From positions 1,240,001-1,304,000 of the forward strand of contig OZ221973.1 in the NCBI GenBank assembly GCA_965119745.1: 64,000 bases of DNA, given 5' to 3'. Under the pieces are notes generated by a model. The model saw only the letters and a program-made list of their open reading frames with translations, searched no databases and was not told the DNA's origin. The stretch's first letter is position 1, and every line of letters begins with the position of its first letter. Both the position numbers and the translations under genes were made by a program. Source of the DNA: CAJFUR01 sp904420575 (lineage in GTDB: Bacteria; Actinomycetota; Coriobacteriia; Coriobacteriales; Eggerthellaceae). Positions 18,201 to 25,223 of the stretch are shown here, piece by piece.

Positions 18201-19131
18201 ACGCGCCGCCTCCGCCATCCCCACGATCTCGGGCACCATGGAAAACCTCACCGACGCAGGTGGACCTATGACGGTGGAAACCGTCAGCTACCGCGACGGG
18301 CTGCCGCTCGTATACAACGGCACCATCGCGCGGCCGCGCGTGGTCATCCCCGTGTTCCCCGGCAACAACTGCGAGTACGACAGCGCCCGCGCGTTCGAGC
18401 AGGCCGGTGCCGTGGTGAAGACGTTCATTGTGAACAACCTCTCGCCCGCGCACGTGGCCGAGAGCACGGAGGCGCTGGTCAAGGCCATCAACAACAGCCA
18501 GATCATCATGATCCCTGGTGGCTTCTCCGGCGGCGACGAGCCCGACGGCTCGGCGAAGTTCATCACGGCGTTCTTCCGCGCTCCCGCCGTCACCGAGGCG
18601 GTGCGCGACCTGCTGCAGAACCGCGACGGCCTGATGCTGGGCATCTGCAATGGCTTCCAGGCCCTCGTGAAGCTAGGACTCGTGCCGTTCGGCGATATCC
18701 GCCCCATGGACGAGAGCTGCCCGACGCTCACGTTCAACACCATCGGCCGCCACCAGAGCCGCCTCGTGCACACGCGCGTGGCGTCGAACCTGTCGCCGTG
18801 GCTTTCCCGCTGCGAGGTGGGCGACATTCACACGGTGCCCGTGAGCCATGGCGAAGGCCGCTTCGTGGCGTCGCCCGAACTGGTGGCCGAGCTGGCAGCG
18901 AACGGCCAGATCGCGACACAGTATGTGGGCGCAAACGGCGCGCCGTCCATGGACCTGGGCGTGAACCCGAACGGATCGGTGCTGGCCATCGAGTCCATAA
19001 CCAGCCCCGACGGCCGCATCCTGGGCAAGATGGGCCACAGCGAGCGGCGTGGCAGCGGCCTGTACCGAAACGTGCCGGGCAACCAGTTCCAACCTTTGTT
19101 CGAAGGCGGCGTGGGCTACTTCACGGACTAG
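15262..19131 (+). CDS. purL: Phosphoribosylformylglycinamidine synthase, fused PurL-PurQ
   Basis: The 1289-residue single chain turns FGAR into FGAM with glutamine and ATP. The synthetase part carries the ATP/Mg segments KNETHNHPTEIEPFGGAATC (near 317) and GGTGRDG-type loop (GGRTGRDGIGGATGSS). The class I glutaminase part begins near residue 1030 with VVIPVFPGNNCEYD, has the nucleophile in GICNGFQ and the catalytic His in HGEGRF. The ATG at 15262 follows GAGGAAGG. Odd point: residues about 947-1003, in the linker between the halves, are encoded by a hairpin repeat also found at 29.3 kb. The reading frame stays open, so the enzyme is probably functional. Confidence 0.95.
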   Translation: MVSRVYVEKKPGFDGEAQALAHELRDILGIERLRGLRLVNRYDAEGISDELFEQCVPTVFSEPQSDVATFEMPDARGAAMFAVEYLPGQFDQRADSASECIQLISQGERPEVRSATVYLLEGDLSDEDVAAIKHYVINPIEAREASLEARATLRTDYAEPAMVETVDGFLELDEAGLAAFVSDRGLAMDLADLAFCQQYFAEEGRCPTITEIKMIDTYWSDHCRHTTFGTVLDDVQIEDEAVRAAFERYLAMRHDLGRDEKPVCLMDMGTIGARWLKAQGILTGLDESEEINACTVKVKVDVDGEDQDWLYLFKNETHNHPTEIEPFGGAATCVGGAIRDPLSGRSYVYQAMRLTGAADPLVPVSETLPGKLPQRKLVTTAAAGYSSYGNQIGLATGQVNELYHPGYAAKRMEIGAVVGATPADHVRRETPAPGDVIVLLGGRTGRDGIGGATGSSKAHGLESLETCGAEVQKGNAPVERKIQRLFRRGDACRLIKRCNDFGAGGVSVAVGELADGLFIDLNKVPKKYEGLDGTELAIAESQERMAVALAPEDVDAFLRYAHEENLEATPIAEVTEEARVRMVWNGATIVDVSRAFLASNGAPKHQAVRVLPGGSYERTWAGDTLAERMEALVTDLNVCSNKGLSERFDSTIGAATALMPFGGARQLTPALAMVAKLPVFGETTTCSGMAWGFNPYLTEADPFVGSYVAVVESVAKLVTAGFAREDMYLTFQEYFEKLRDEPERWGKPAAAVLGALMAQVDLGVGAIGGKDSMSGSFEQLDVPPTLVSFATAVGPVDRVTSPEFKQAGSRIVRIAPAAYDGVVPEAAGLLEAIALVEHLIDDGTALAVSTPGYGGAAEALFKMCLGNGIGVKLDDGVSADELFAPAYGSFLVELAARAELPAASDAVGVDVLGETTEAYAFVACGETLDMAELQEAWEAKLEPVFPYRSSANLRLAEPAGAAAFRDAQSRGDAEGTCPEVRAASAIPTISGTMENLTDAGGPMTVETVSYRDGLPLVYNGTIARPRVVIPVFPGNNCEYDSARAFEQAGAVVKTFIVNNLSPAHVAESTEALVKAINNSQIIMIPGGFSGGDEPDGSAKFITAFFRAPAVTEAVRDLLQNRDGLMLGICNGFQALVKLGLVPFGDIRPMDESCPTLTFNTIGRHQSRLVHTRVASNLSPWLSRCEVGDIHTVPVSHGEGRFVASPELVAELAANGQIATQYVGANGAPSMDLGVNPNGSVLAIESITSPDGRILGKMGHSERRGSGLYRNVPGNQFQPLFEGGVGYFTD
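18107..18269 (+). repeat. In-frame copy of a hairpin-headed repeat, inside purL
   Basis: It opens with an 11-bp stem (GTTCCGCCAAT against ATTGGCGGAAC, 18107-18133), carries CGATCTCGGGCACC at 18224-18237 and ends near GGACCTAT at about 18269. The intergenic copy at 29314-29473 has the same parts at the same distances (117 against 116 bases from the hairpin start to the shared CGATCTCGGGCACC). The stem differs between copies by compensating changes. Outer ATAGG and CCTAT form a short terminal inverted repeat here. The insert is a multiple of three in effect and lies in the inter-domain linker. Confidence 0.75.
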
Positions 19132-19707
19132 CCCAGCGGCGGGGGGGGGGCACCTTTGGGAGCCCCCCCCCGCGCTTTCCCTCCTGCTTCGCGCCTGCAT
19201 CCCCTGCGCGTCGCGCCTGCATCCTCCTGCGTCGCTCGCCCTGTGCCAACTTCCTGCGGCTCGCACGCCTGCACCTGCACCGTCCGCCATACAGCTTGCG
19301 CGTTGCGCACCCCAGAGAGCATCCTCCGAGAACGCTCTCCCAGGAGCGCGCGCAGCCTCGAGAACGTTCGTTGCTGCGAGCCCGCGAGTCCCCGCGCGGG
19401 CGCAGGGGGGCGAGCACCAGCTGCGAGCATGCACCTTGGAAAGCATACCCCTGCGGCATATTCCCCGTCGAAGACCCCCCCCTTTTTTTTCCTTTTTCCG
19501 AATGGATCGGATGCATTTTTGATTGCACGAGAAAAATGTGGCAAAGATGAACGGGTATGGCGCAGATTCGTTTAAGCAAACGGTTTGCATGGTCGGTGCA
19601 GCATCAGCGACCAGGGGTTTCGGCACTTCGTGTTTTTCACGCCATTCTCGCAAGCGAAAAATTACGCCATATCCGTACATCTCTGCCAGATGTGGTAACC
19701 TTGATCC
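19132..19707. other. Gene-free stretch with homopolymer hairpin and pyrimidine tracts
   Basis: This 576-bp gap opens with a run of ten G (19141-19150) facing nine C (19163-19171), a hairpin that may end purL transcription though no T run follows. Then comes cytosine-rich sequence with repeated CGCCTGCATCC, and at 19475-19490 eight C followed by eight T. At 19540-19680 two diverged arms (ACGGGTATGGCGCA and TACGCCATATCCGT) face each other. Open frames here are low-complexity and I do not support any as a gene. Confidence 0.5.
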
Positions 19708-20739
19708 ATGGATATCGTTGTCGCATACGATTCGGCGCTTGCCTATTGGCGCACTGTCGGGCCGCGGTGGCTGCGGGGCTATCAGCAACGCGACCAGGCG
19801 ACGCGACGCGCCAGGCGTTCCCTTGCCAAAGGAGACCGCCCCAAGCTTGCAGGTGGGAATCGTCGTCCTGCTGGCTGCACCCTGCCCATCCAAGTGCTCG
19901 TAGCCGGAGTCGAGGCGCGCACGCGGACGTCGAGTGTTCTGAGCCATGTGTGGCCCGATCTCCCGGATCGCTCGCTCGTTGATGCAGGCGAGGGTTTCTT
20001 TGTCAGCACGCCGGAATTCTGCTTCGTGCAAATGGCTTCCCAACTTAAGATTGCTCAGCTTGTCCAACTGGGTTTCGAGCTCTGCGGAACTTATGCCATG
20101 TCGAGTGAAGGCCCTGCTCAACAGAGGGAAGCGCCGCTGACGTCGACGGCGAAGCTGAGCGCGTTCGTGAAAGCGAATCCTCATATTCGCGGTTGCAAGC
20201 AGGCTCGTCGAGCGCTGAACCACGTGAAGGACGGCGCGGCGTCTCCCATGGAGGCCGTTTTGGCCATGCTGCTATGCCTGCCGTATCGGCGGGGAGGCTA
20301 CGGGCTGGAATGGCCGATGCTCAATTATCGCATCGATGTTCCCCCAAGCAAGCGAAAAATGGCCGACCGAGGCTATTGCAAAGGAGATCTCTGCTGGCCA
20401 GAACGACATCTTTGTCTGGAATACGATAGCGAGCTCTACCATGCGGACGCCGAACGTCGGGACAGCGACGCGCGTCGTCGCGGCACGCTCATCGCGCTGG
20501 ACTATGCGGTTGTCACCGTAACGACCGGGCAGGTGATGGACAGCGGAGCCTTCAACCGGCTGGCCCACCAGATTGCGAAGCTTCTGGGAAAGCGCTTGCG
20601 TTACGAAGACCCGCAGTTCACGAGGTCGCATCTCGCGTTGCGTGAAGAACTGTTCGCTGCGTTGGGTATGGCGAGGGCTAGCCAACAGGGGCGTTCGTCG
20701 GAAATGGGCAGCGACTCGGTGGAGTCCGACGCGAACTGA
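19708..20739 (+). CDS. DUF559-like protein with VSR/PD-(D/E)XK nuclease-like C-terminus
   Basis: A 343-residue protein. The C-terminal third has CLEYDSELYHADAERRDSD, then RRGTLIALDYAVVTVTTGQV, the pattern of the VSR-like endonuclease fold found in DUF559 and AbiEi-linked actinobacterial proteins (acidic E-x-D, H, then a strand ending in TTGQV). The N-terminal 130 residues resemble the promoter-recognition part of such proteins only loosely. Function is unknown; roles in defence or as a solitary toxin-antitoxin relic are guesses. There is no clear ribosome binding site before the ATG. It is convergent with the lipase gene downstream. Confidence 0.6.
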   Translation: MDIVVAYDSALAYWRTVGPRWLRGYQQRDQATRRARRSLAKGDRPKLAGGNRRPAGCTLPIQVLVAGVEARTRTSSVLSHVWPDLPDRSLVDAGEGFFVSTPEFCFVQMASQLKIAQLVQLGFELCGTYAMSSEGPAQQREAPLTSTAKLSAFVKANPHIRGCKQARRALNHVKDGAASPMEAVLAMLLCLPYRRGGYGLEWPMLNYRIDVPPSKRKMADRGYCKGDLCWPERHLCLEYDSELYHADAERRDSDARRRGTLIALDYAVVTVTTGQVMDSGAFNRLAHQIAKLLGKRLRYEDPQFTRSHLALREELFAALGMARASQQGRSSEMGSDSVESDAN

Positions 20740-20761
20740 CCGATCGAGCGGCGCAGCTTGC

Positions 20762-21940
20762 TCAGACGGCGCTCTTCGGCTTCGGCGCGAAGCGCTGCAT
20801 GAGACCCTGGGCTGCCTCGCGCGCGGCGACTTCCGCAAGCGATCCCAGAGCGTCCAGCAGTACGTCGCGCGCATGGGGATCGATGTTCTTCGCCGCTTCG
20901 CTCAAAAGGGCGATGGATTTCGTGCCGCCTGACAGCACCTCGGTGGCGTTCTGTGCGCCAGACGCTTCGAGCGCCTGGAACAGGGCATCCACCACCACAG
21001 CCGCTTCCTCGTCGGAGAAGCCGGCCAGCCAGTGGGTGATGACGGCATCGGTGAAGCGCGCGCCGTCGGTGAGCCCGTCAACGTAAACGAAATCGTCGCC
21101 TTCGACGTCCCAGGTGAACACGCTGTGCTGTTGAACGCCACGGTCCGAGCTATGCACGACGCGCAAATCCAGGTTGGCCGGCGCGTCCATAAGCATGCCG
21201 ACGAGGGAATCCTGCGGCACCGTCTTGTGCACCCGGTTGCGGATGGCAGCATACTCGGCGGCGTCCACGGTACCCGCCTTGAAGCCGGGCCCGTCGTGGG
21301 TATACACGCGCTCGATGCGTTCCTGCACGGCCGGCTTCGCCCGTAGCGCCGCGTACAGCGCCAGGTTGCCGCCTTTGGAGTGTCCGCCTACAATCAGGCG
21401 CTTCGGTAGCCTTAACGCGACGGCTTCCAGGTAGCGCACGGCCTGCTCCTGCGCCGGGACGGGCGCGTCGTACACCATGTTGAAGTTCTCGCGCCAACCG
21501 GTGAACGAGGCATCGGTGCCTCGGAAGCCCACATAGGCGAACTCCTTCTTGTACACGAACGAAACGGCGGCGAACTGCGTCTGCCGCTCAGTGTCGAACA
21601 GCGACAGGTAGTCGCGCACGGCCAGATCGCGGAAGCGTGGGCTGGCGGCCAGCGCCAGCAGGTTCTGTTTCACCATGTCAGGAGCTAGCCCGGTGAACAT
21701 GTTGCCGTACGCCTCGGCGCGCAGAAGATCGACGAAGCGCACGGACCGTCCGGCGGGCGAGAGCAGGTTCTCCACGATGGTTCCCAGGTCAAGAAACGCT
21801 TTCCGTTCGCGCAGCGCCGGGATGATGCCGTCGCCGCGCACCATGCAGAACTGCGAAAGCGCTGCGGAGTCGACCGGGTTGAACGGCTTCTCTTCGAACG
21901 TGGCGAATTCCGTGGCAAGGTAGTGAAGGAGGTTGGGCAT
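20762..21940 (-). CDS. Mbeg1-like (DUF2974) lipase-fold protein
   Basis: The 392-residue protein has a class 3 lipase-like core: FVYKKEFAYVGFRGTDASFTG (written as VGFRGTD plus the preceding strand, residues 135-143) and the nucleophile elbow GGHSKGGNLALYAAL with Ser188. This matches DUF2974, bacterial alpha/beta hydrolases related to Mbeg1. The last 100 residues are helical and may mediate assembly. No signal peptide is evident, so it is probably cytoplasmic. The ATG at 21940 follows GGGAG. The natural substrate is unknown. Confidence 0.8.
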   Translation of the reverse strand: MPNLLHYLATEFATFEEKPFNPVDSAALSQFCMVRGDGIIPALRERKAFLDLGTIVENLLSPAGRSVRFVDLLRAEAYGNMFTGLAPDMVKQNLLALAASPRFRDLAVRDYLSLFDTERQTQFAAVSFVYKKEFAYVGFRGTDASFTGWRENFNMVYDAPVPAQEQAVRYLEAVALRLPKRLIVGGHSKGGNLALYAALRAKPAVQERIERVYTHDGPGFKAGTVDAAEYAAIRNRVHKTVPQDSLVGMLMDAPANLDLRVVHSSDRGVQQHSVFTWDVEGDDFVYVDGLTDGARFTDAVITHWLAGFSDEEAAVVVDALFQALEASGAQNATEVLSGGTKSIALLSEAAKNIDPHARDVLLDALGSLAEVAAREAAQGLMQRFAPKPKSAV

Positions 21941-22093
21941 CGTTGCTCCCTGGCTTCGATGGGCGGGTCGGGCTACCCGCCATTGTACCAAGGGATGCCG
22001 GCGCTCGGTGGGCGAGGGGACAAACTCCCTTGGCCGGACAAACGCCTGGCGCACCTGGCGTCTGGGCGCACTTGGCGTGCCCCTTGGCACCTG

Positions 22094-22146
22094 CCCTCCC
22101 TGGCGCCGGTGCGCTCCCGGCGGGGGCGTGCCGGCGCCAGGGAGGG
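22094..22146. repeat. 16-bp perfect inverted repeat
   Basis: Bases 22094-22109 and 22131-22146 are exact reverse complements (arm CCCTCCCTGGCGCCGG) with a 21-base loop that can itself pair. No T run follows on either strand. It could be a leader structure of the lipase gene, a protein site, or a REP-like element. Confidence 0.6.
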
Positions 22147-22179
22147 GGGTATAGCCGGGAAGGGGTCTGCCTGCAAACG

Positions 22180-22213
22180 AAAGGCCTGCCTCGCGTGAGC
22201 AAGGCAGGCCTTT
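22180..22213 (-). terminator. Terminator hairpin after the asp23 operon
   Basis: AAAGGCCTGCCT (22180-22191) pairs with AGGCAGGCCTTT (22202-22213) across a 10-base loop. On the minus strand the stem ends in TTT followed by CGTTTGC, a modest T-rich tail. Its place downstream of the asp23 gene fits operon termination; it could work in both directions. Confidence 0.65.
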
Positions 22214-22324
22214 GCGGCTGGGCGGACGGGGCGCCCGGCCGAACAACGGCTGTTCGGCGGCAAGGCAGAAGAAGAGCGCAGGAGCGCGCCTATGCGCCTC
22301 ACCCGTCGCCGTTGTTGGGACGGG

Positions 22325-22843
22325 CTAGTTGTTCGAGCCGTCCTGAGCGTTGTCGTCGTCGTTGTTGCCGCGCTTCTGGTTGAACTCTTCCTGGTCCATC
22401 ACGTCGACCACGTTCACCGTCATTTCGATGACGTTGAGGCCGGTCATGTCCTTGATGTCCTTGGCGATGACGTCCTTCAGCTGGTCGAACACGTCCGTTG
22501 CCGACTTGCCGTATTCCAGGATGATGGAGAGATCCACTTTGGCGTTGTTCTCGTCCACCACGTCGGCGTCGACGCCCTTCTTGCGGTCGTTGCCGCCCAG
22601 GCCTTCCTGGATCATGGACAGGACGTTGCCCTTCATGTCGATGATGCCGTCCACCTTCTGCGCGGCCAGGGAGGAGATCTTCTCCACCACGTTCTCGTCG
22701 ATGGTGAGCTTGTACTGCGGCTCGGACGACTTGGAGCTGGCGTCATCGTCGAACGACAGGGATTCCAGCGAAGAGGTGTCGATCGTCTCGTAGGGATCGT
22801 AGGCGGTCGAGGTGGACGGATTGGTCATGGTGCTCTGAGTCAT
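22325..22843 (-). CDS. Asp23/Gls24 family envelope stress protein
   Basis: The 172-residue protein has an acidic, Ser/Thr-rich N-terminus of about 50 residues and then the Asp23 domain: YKLTIDENVVEKISSLAA, VDGIIDMKGN, VDLSIILEYGKSATDV and IEMTVNVVDV. Asp23 in Firmicutes binds the membrane protein AmaP and affects cell-envelope homeostasis. Here it is the last gene of a three-gene minus-strand run, amaP - DUF2273 - asp23, the standard arrangement. The ATG at 22843 follows AAAGGA. The acidic Asn/Asp-rich tail is typical. Confidence 0.9.
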   Translation of the reverse strand: MTQSTMTNPSTSTAYDPYETIDTSSLESLSFDDDASSKSSEPQYKLTIDENVVEKISSLAAQKVDGIIDMKGNVLSMIQEGLGGNDRKKGVDADVVDENNAKVDLSIILEYGKSATDVFDQLKDVIAKDIKDMTGLNVIEMTVNVVDVMDQEEFNQKRGNNDDDNAQDGSNN

Positions 22844-22984
22844 GGTAGGTCCTTTCGTTAGCATGCTGACGGATGGTGCGAAACGTGGGCGGGGGCGTTG
22901 GAACCACGTCAGGCCCCGACGCCGTCCCGCCGCGCGGGGTCGCTCGGTGGATGGTGCAACACGCCCGAGGGCATGCGGGCTATC

Positions 22985-23407
22985 TCACTGCCTCACGCGG
23001 TTGAGCAGGTTCCTCATGGCGGCGCGTGTCTTCTGGTCACCGTCGCGGTAGCGCCCGATGGCCACGCCGACGGCGGCGAACAGCACCAGCAGCACGGTCG
23101 GCCAGAAGCCTGCAAGCAGGATGAGCGCCGCGATCACGAAGCCGACGATGCCGTAGAGCACCGTGTGGCTGTGGCCTTCCACGTAAGGGGCCATGGCCTG
23201 CTTCATGCTGGCGAACACGCCTCGCTTCTCGTCCTTCGTCTGCGAAGCCGCGTTGGCGATCACGTCGGAAGGCGTGTTGGCGGAGCGGGCAGTCGAGCTT
23301 TGCTGATTGCTGCGCTTCTGCGAAGACTGCTGGTCGGAGCGCTTCTGCGCGTCCTGCTGGTTGGGGCGCGATCCCGCCATGTTCATCCTCATAGCAGATT
23401 GGGTCAT
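22985..23407 (-). CDS. DUF2273-type small membrane protein
   Basis: A 140-residue protein whose first 65 residues are hydrophilic and Gln/Ser/Arg-rich, followed by two membrane segments (VLYGIVGFVIAALILLAGF and TVLLVLFAAVGVAIGRY) and a short basic tail. The pair of helices with an ending GRYRDGDQK matches the DUF2273 proteins that accompany AmaP and Asp23. It begins at 23407 after a strong AAGGAGG and lies 11 bp from the amaP stop, so co-translation within the operon is likely. Confidence 0.8.
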   Translation of the reverse strand: MTQSAMRMNMAGSRPNQQDAQKRSDQQSSQKRSNQQSSTARSANTPSDVIANAASQTKDEKRGVFASMKQAMAPYVEGHSHTVLYGIVGFVIAALILLAGFWPTVLLVLFAAVGVAIGRYRDGDQKTRAAMRNLLNRVRQ

Positions 23408-23418
23408 GATGCGCCTCC

Positions 23419-24039
23419 TTACTGGGCCACGTGGGCCGGCACCGGCTGCGTCTTGTGCTGGCGGTGCGTGTCCTGCGTGTACTGCGTGGCCTGCTGCGTG
23501 AAGGCAGGCGTCACCACGTCGGCGTCGCCTGCGAACGTGATGCGCACGGAATCAACCGGATAGCCCGTGAAGGCTTCCAGCGTCGCTGCAATCTCGTCCT
23601 GCAGCTTCGCGCCCAGCTGACCCAACTCCGCATTGCGGCCGGGATCGATCTTGGCGTGGATGGCCATGCGCGGATCGTGGTTGCCCAGGATCTCTACGCG
23701 CACGCTGTCGGTCTTCAGCCCGTGATGGGCCTCGACCACGTGCTTGACCGTCGACTGGATGGCGTTTTGGGTGATGGCGATGCTTCCGTTGCCGCGCTCG
23801 AGTTCCAGCTGGGAATTCTTGCCCGGCGCCGTCAATGCGCGGATGAGCACCACCAACAGGCCGATGGCCGTGATGCCCAGCAGGATGGCTTCGACGACGA
23901 AGAACCAGTCCATGCTCACCAGCCACGCGATGAACGGGAACAACGGCTCCCACGCGAACCACAGGGCTGCGAGCACGCCCACTCCCAGCACGGCAGCAAC
24001 GACGAAGACGATCATGGCAGTGCGTCGTAACTTTCCCAT
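23419..24039 (-). CDS. amaP: Alkaline shock response membrane anchor protein AmaP
   Basis: The 206-residue protein has two N-terminal membrane helices (about residues 8-28 and 45-67) and a C-terminal cytoplasmic domain related to Asp23 (GSIAITQNAIQSTVKHVVE, DSVRVEILGN, VDSVRITFAG). In Staphylococcus AmaP anchors Asp23 at the membrane. It is the first gene of the amaP - DUF2273 - asp23 run. The ATG at 24039 follows AAAGG. The Gln/His/Thr-rich last 25 residues are not conserved in the family. Confidence 0.8.
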   Translation of the reverse strand: MGKLRRTAMIVFVVAAVLGVGVLAALWFAWEPLFPFIAWLVSMDWFFVVEAILLGITAIGLLVVLIRALTAPGKNSQLELERGNGSIAITQNAIQSTVKHVVEAHHGLKTDSVRVEILGNHDPRMAIHAKIDPGRNAELGQLGAKLQDEIAATLEAFTGYPVDSVRITFAGDADVVTPAFTQQATQYTQDTHRQHKTQPVPAHVAQ

Positions 24040-24212
24040 AGATGCCGCCTTTCTTGATACCTGCACGCCGCCTGAAACGGCATGCTGTCGGATAGAGTGG
24101 ACCCACTCTAAAAGAAAGGGGAAAGCCACGAAACCGCTTGTACGGACTTGCAGCCGGGCTATTGCCTTGTCGTTGCTGCCCTAGGGAAGGGCGTGGCGCG
24201 CGGGCGTGCGAA

Positions 24213-24249
24213 TGCAAGAGCGACCCGCACCGTGCGGGTCGCTCTTGCA
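24213..24249 (-). terminator. Perfect 17-18-bp hairpin after the MoaE-like gene
   Basis: TGCAAGAGCGACCCGCAC pairs with GTGCGGGTCGCTCTTGCA with almost no loop (24213-24230 against 24232-24249). It lies 27 bp beyond the stop of the MoaE-like gene on the minus strand and upstream of amaP. No T run follows, so it may terminate by stalling, protect the 3' end, or act as a boundary element. Confidence 0.55.
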
Positions 24250-24275
24250 GTAAACGCTCGCTTGACCGCTGGGCA

Positions 24276-24671
24276 TTATGCGTAGATCTCCTTTTCGACC
24301 ACCAGGTCGTTCTTGATCTTGCCGACCAGTTTCTGCAGCGCGTCGATGCAGTTCGGGCGGATGTCGGCGCCGATGAGCACGTACATGATGGAGTCGCCCA
24401 CCGAAAGCACACCCTCGTTCAGCCACACGCGCACGTAGTACACGCCCGGCCACGTGAGCGCTTCCTCCACGGCCGCGTCCACGCCGGCGGCGTCGTAGGA
24501 GAACGCCACCTGTGCCACGTCGCCCAGCCCCTCCACGCCTTCGCGCACCTGCTTTTTCGGCGTGACGCGCACGACGCCGTTGTGCGTCAGGAACATACCG
24601 CACTGGGCGGCCTTGGGATCGGCCTTGGCCTCGGCAAGCCACTGGTCCAGAGAGGGTTCGGTTTTTGCCAT
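24276..24671 (-). CDS. Divergent MoaE-like protein (molybdopterin synthase family)
   Basis: The 131-residue protein has the order of a MoaE domain: GVVRVTPK near residue 33, a helix AAVEEALTW, then VYYVRVWLNEGVLSVGDSIMYVLIGAD and a helix ALQKLVGKIKNDLVVEKE. MoaE is the large subunit of molybdopterin synthase, making the dithiolene needed by the molybdoenzymes in this window. However the usual His-Arg pairs (HR-x-G and HR near the end) are not present, so either it is a divergent family member or it does a different job. AAGGAG precedes the ATG. No moaD lies beside it. Confidence 0.55.
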   Translation of the reverse strand: MAKTEPSLDQWLAEAKADPKAAQCGMFLTHNGVVRVTPKKQVREGVEGLGDVAQVAFSYDAAGVDAAVEEALTWPGVYYVRVWLNEGVLSVGDSIMYVLIGADIRPNCIDALQKLVGKIKNDLVVEKEIYA

Positions 24672-25223
24672 GGGGCGCTCCTTCGTTTTCGGGCCTCCAT
24701 GCATCGCGCATTGCACGGCGGCGGGGCGGTTTTCCTTGCCGCATCGATTATAGTTCATTCAGGACAAGGAAAAGCGGCCATTCGCCGGAAACCCAAGAAG
24801 GCGCGTGTCGAACGCGCTCGAGGCGCCGGACCGCATGGCGTGCCGAGTGCGCTCGAAGCGCCGGACATGGATGGTGCGCGTCCGGTTGATTCCGCGTGCA
24901 GACGCGCGGCGGCATGGAGCGGCCGTGCCCATCCACAGGATCCCGGGTGGGGCGAGCGGTGGGTGCAGCCGTTCGTCGGCGGGCGTGTGGCCCTTGCCGC
25001 TCGTATGTTTCGAACTCTTGAAATCCCGATCGATTGCCTGATGGAAGTGATAGACTGACTTTTCGCATGAGAAATCTCGAATGGCTTGCTGCATTGGCGG
25101 CAACTCCCGCTTTGGGATGTGGCTGGGGCCACGTCTCCGGGGCGCGGGGCGGCTTCGACGCAGTTCGACATTGGGGATTTCCTTCGAGGCGAGAAGGGGA
25201 AGTAAAAGGAGGAGATTTCCATT
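24672..25223. other. Gene-free gap with a 17-bp direct repeat
   Basis: The 552 bp between the divergent MoaE-like gene and the permease hold no convincing gene. GCGCTCGAGGCGCCGGA at 24814-24830 recurs with one change at 24849-24865. Open frames on both strands are Arg/Pro-rich shadows. The last 20 bp provide AGGAGG for the permease. Confidence 0.4.

Larger units (their letters stand above)
21941..22324. other. Gene-free gap with two strong hairpins
   Basis: No gene is supported in this 384-bp gap between the lipase start and the asp23 stop, both on the minus strand. It contains a 16-bp perfect inverted repeat at 22094-22146, a terminator hairpin at 22180-22213, and G/C-rich filler with repeated GGCGCACCTGGCGT-like words near 22040-22075. 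Confidence 0.5.

Noticed and set aside
19128..19544. Small minus-strand ORFs in the purL downstream gap
   Set aside because: They are made of homopolymer and repeat sequence, lack ribosome sites, and overlap each other in several frames.
24755..25222. Minus-strand ORF of 155 codons before the permease
   Set aside because: It overlaps the permease ribosome site and promoter zone, is Arg/Pro/Ser-rich, and has no ribosome site or family likeness.
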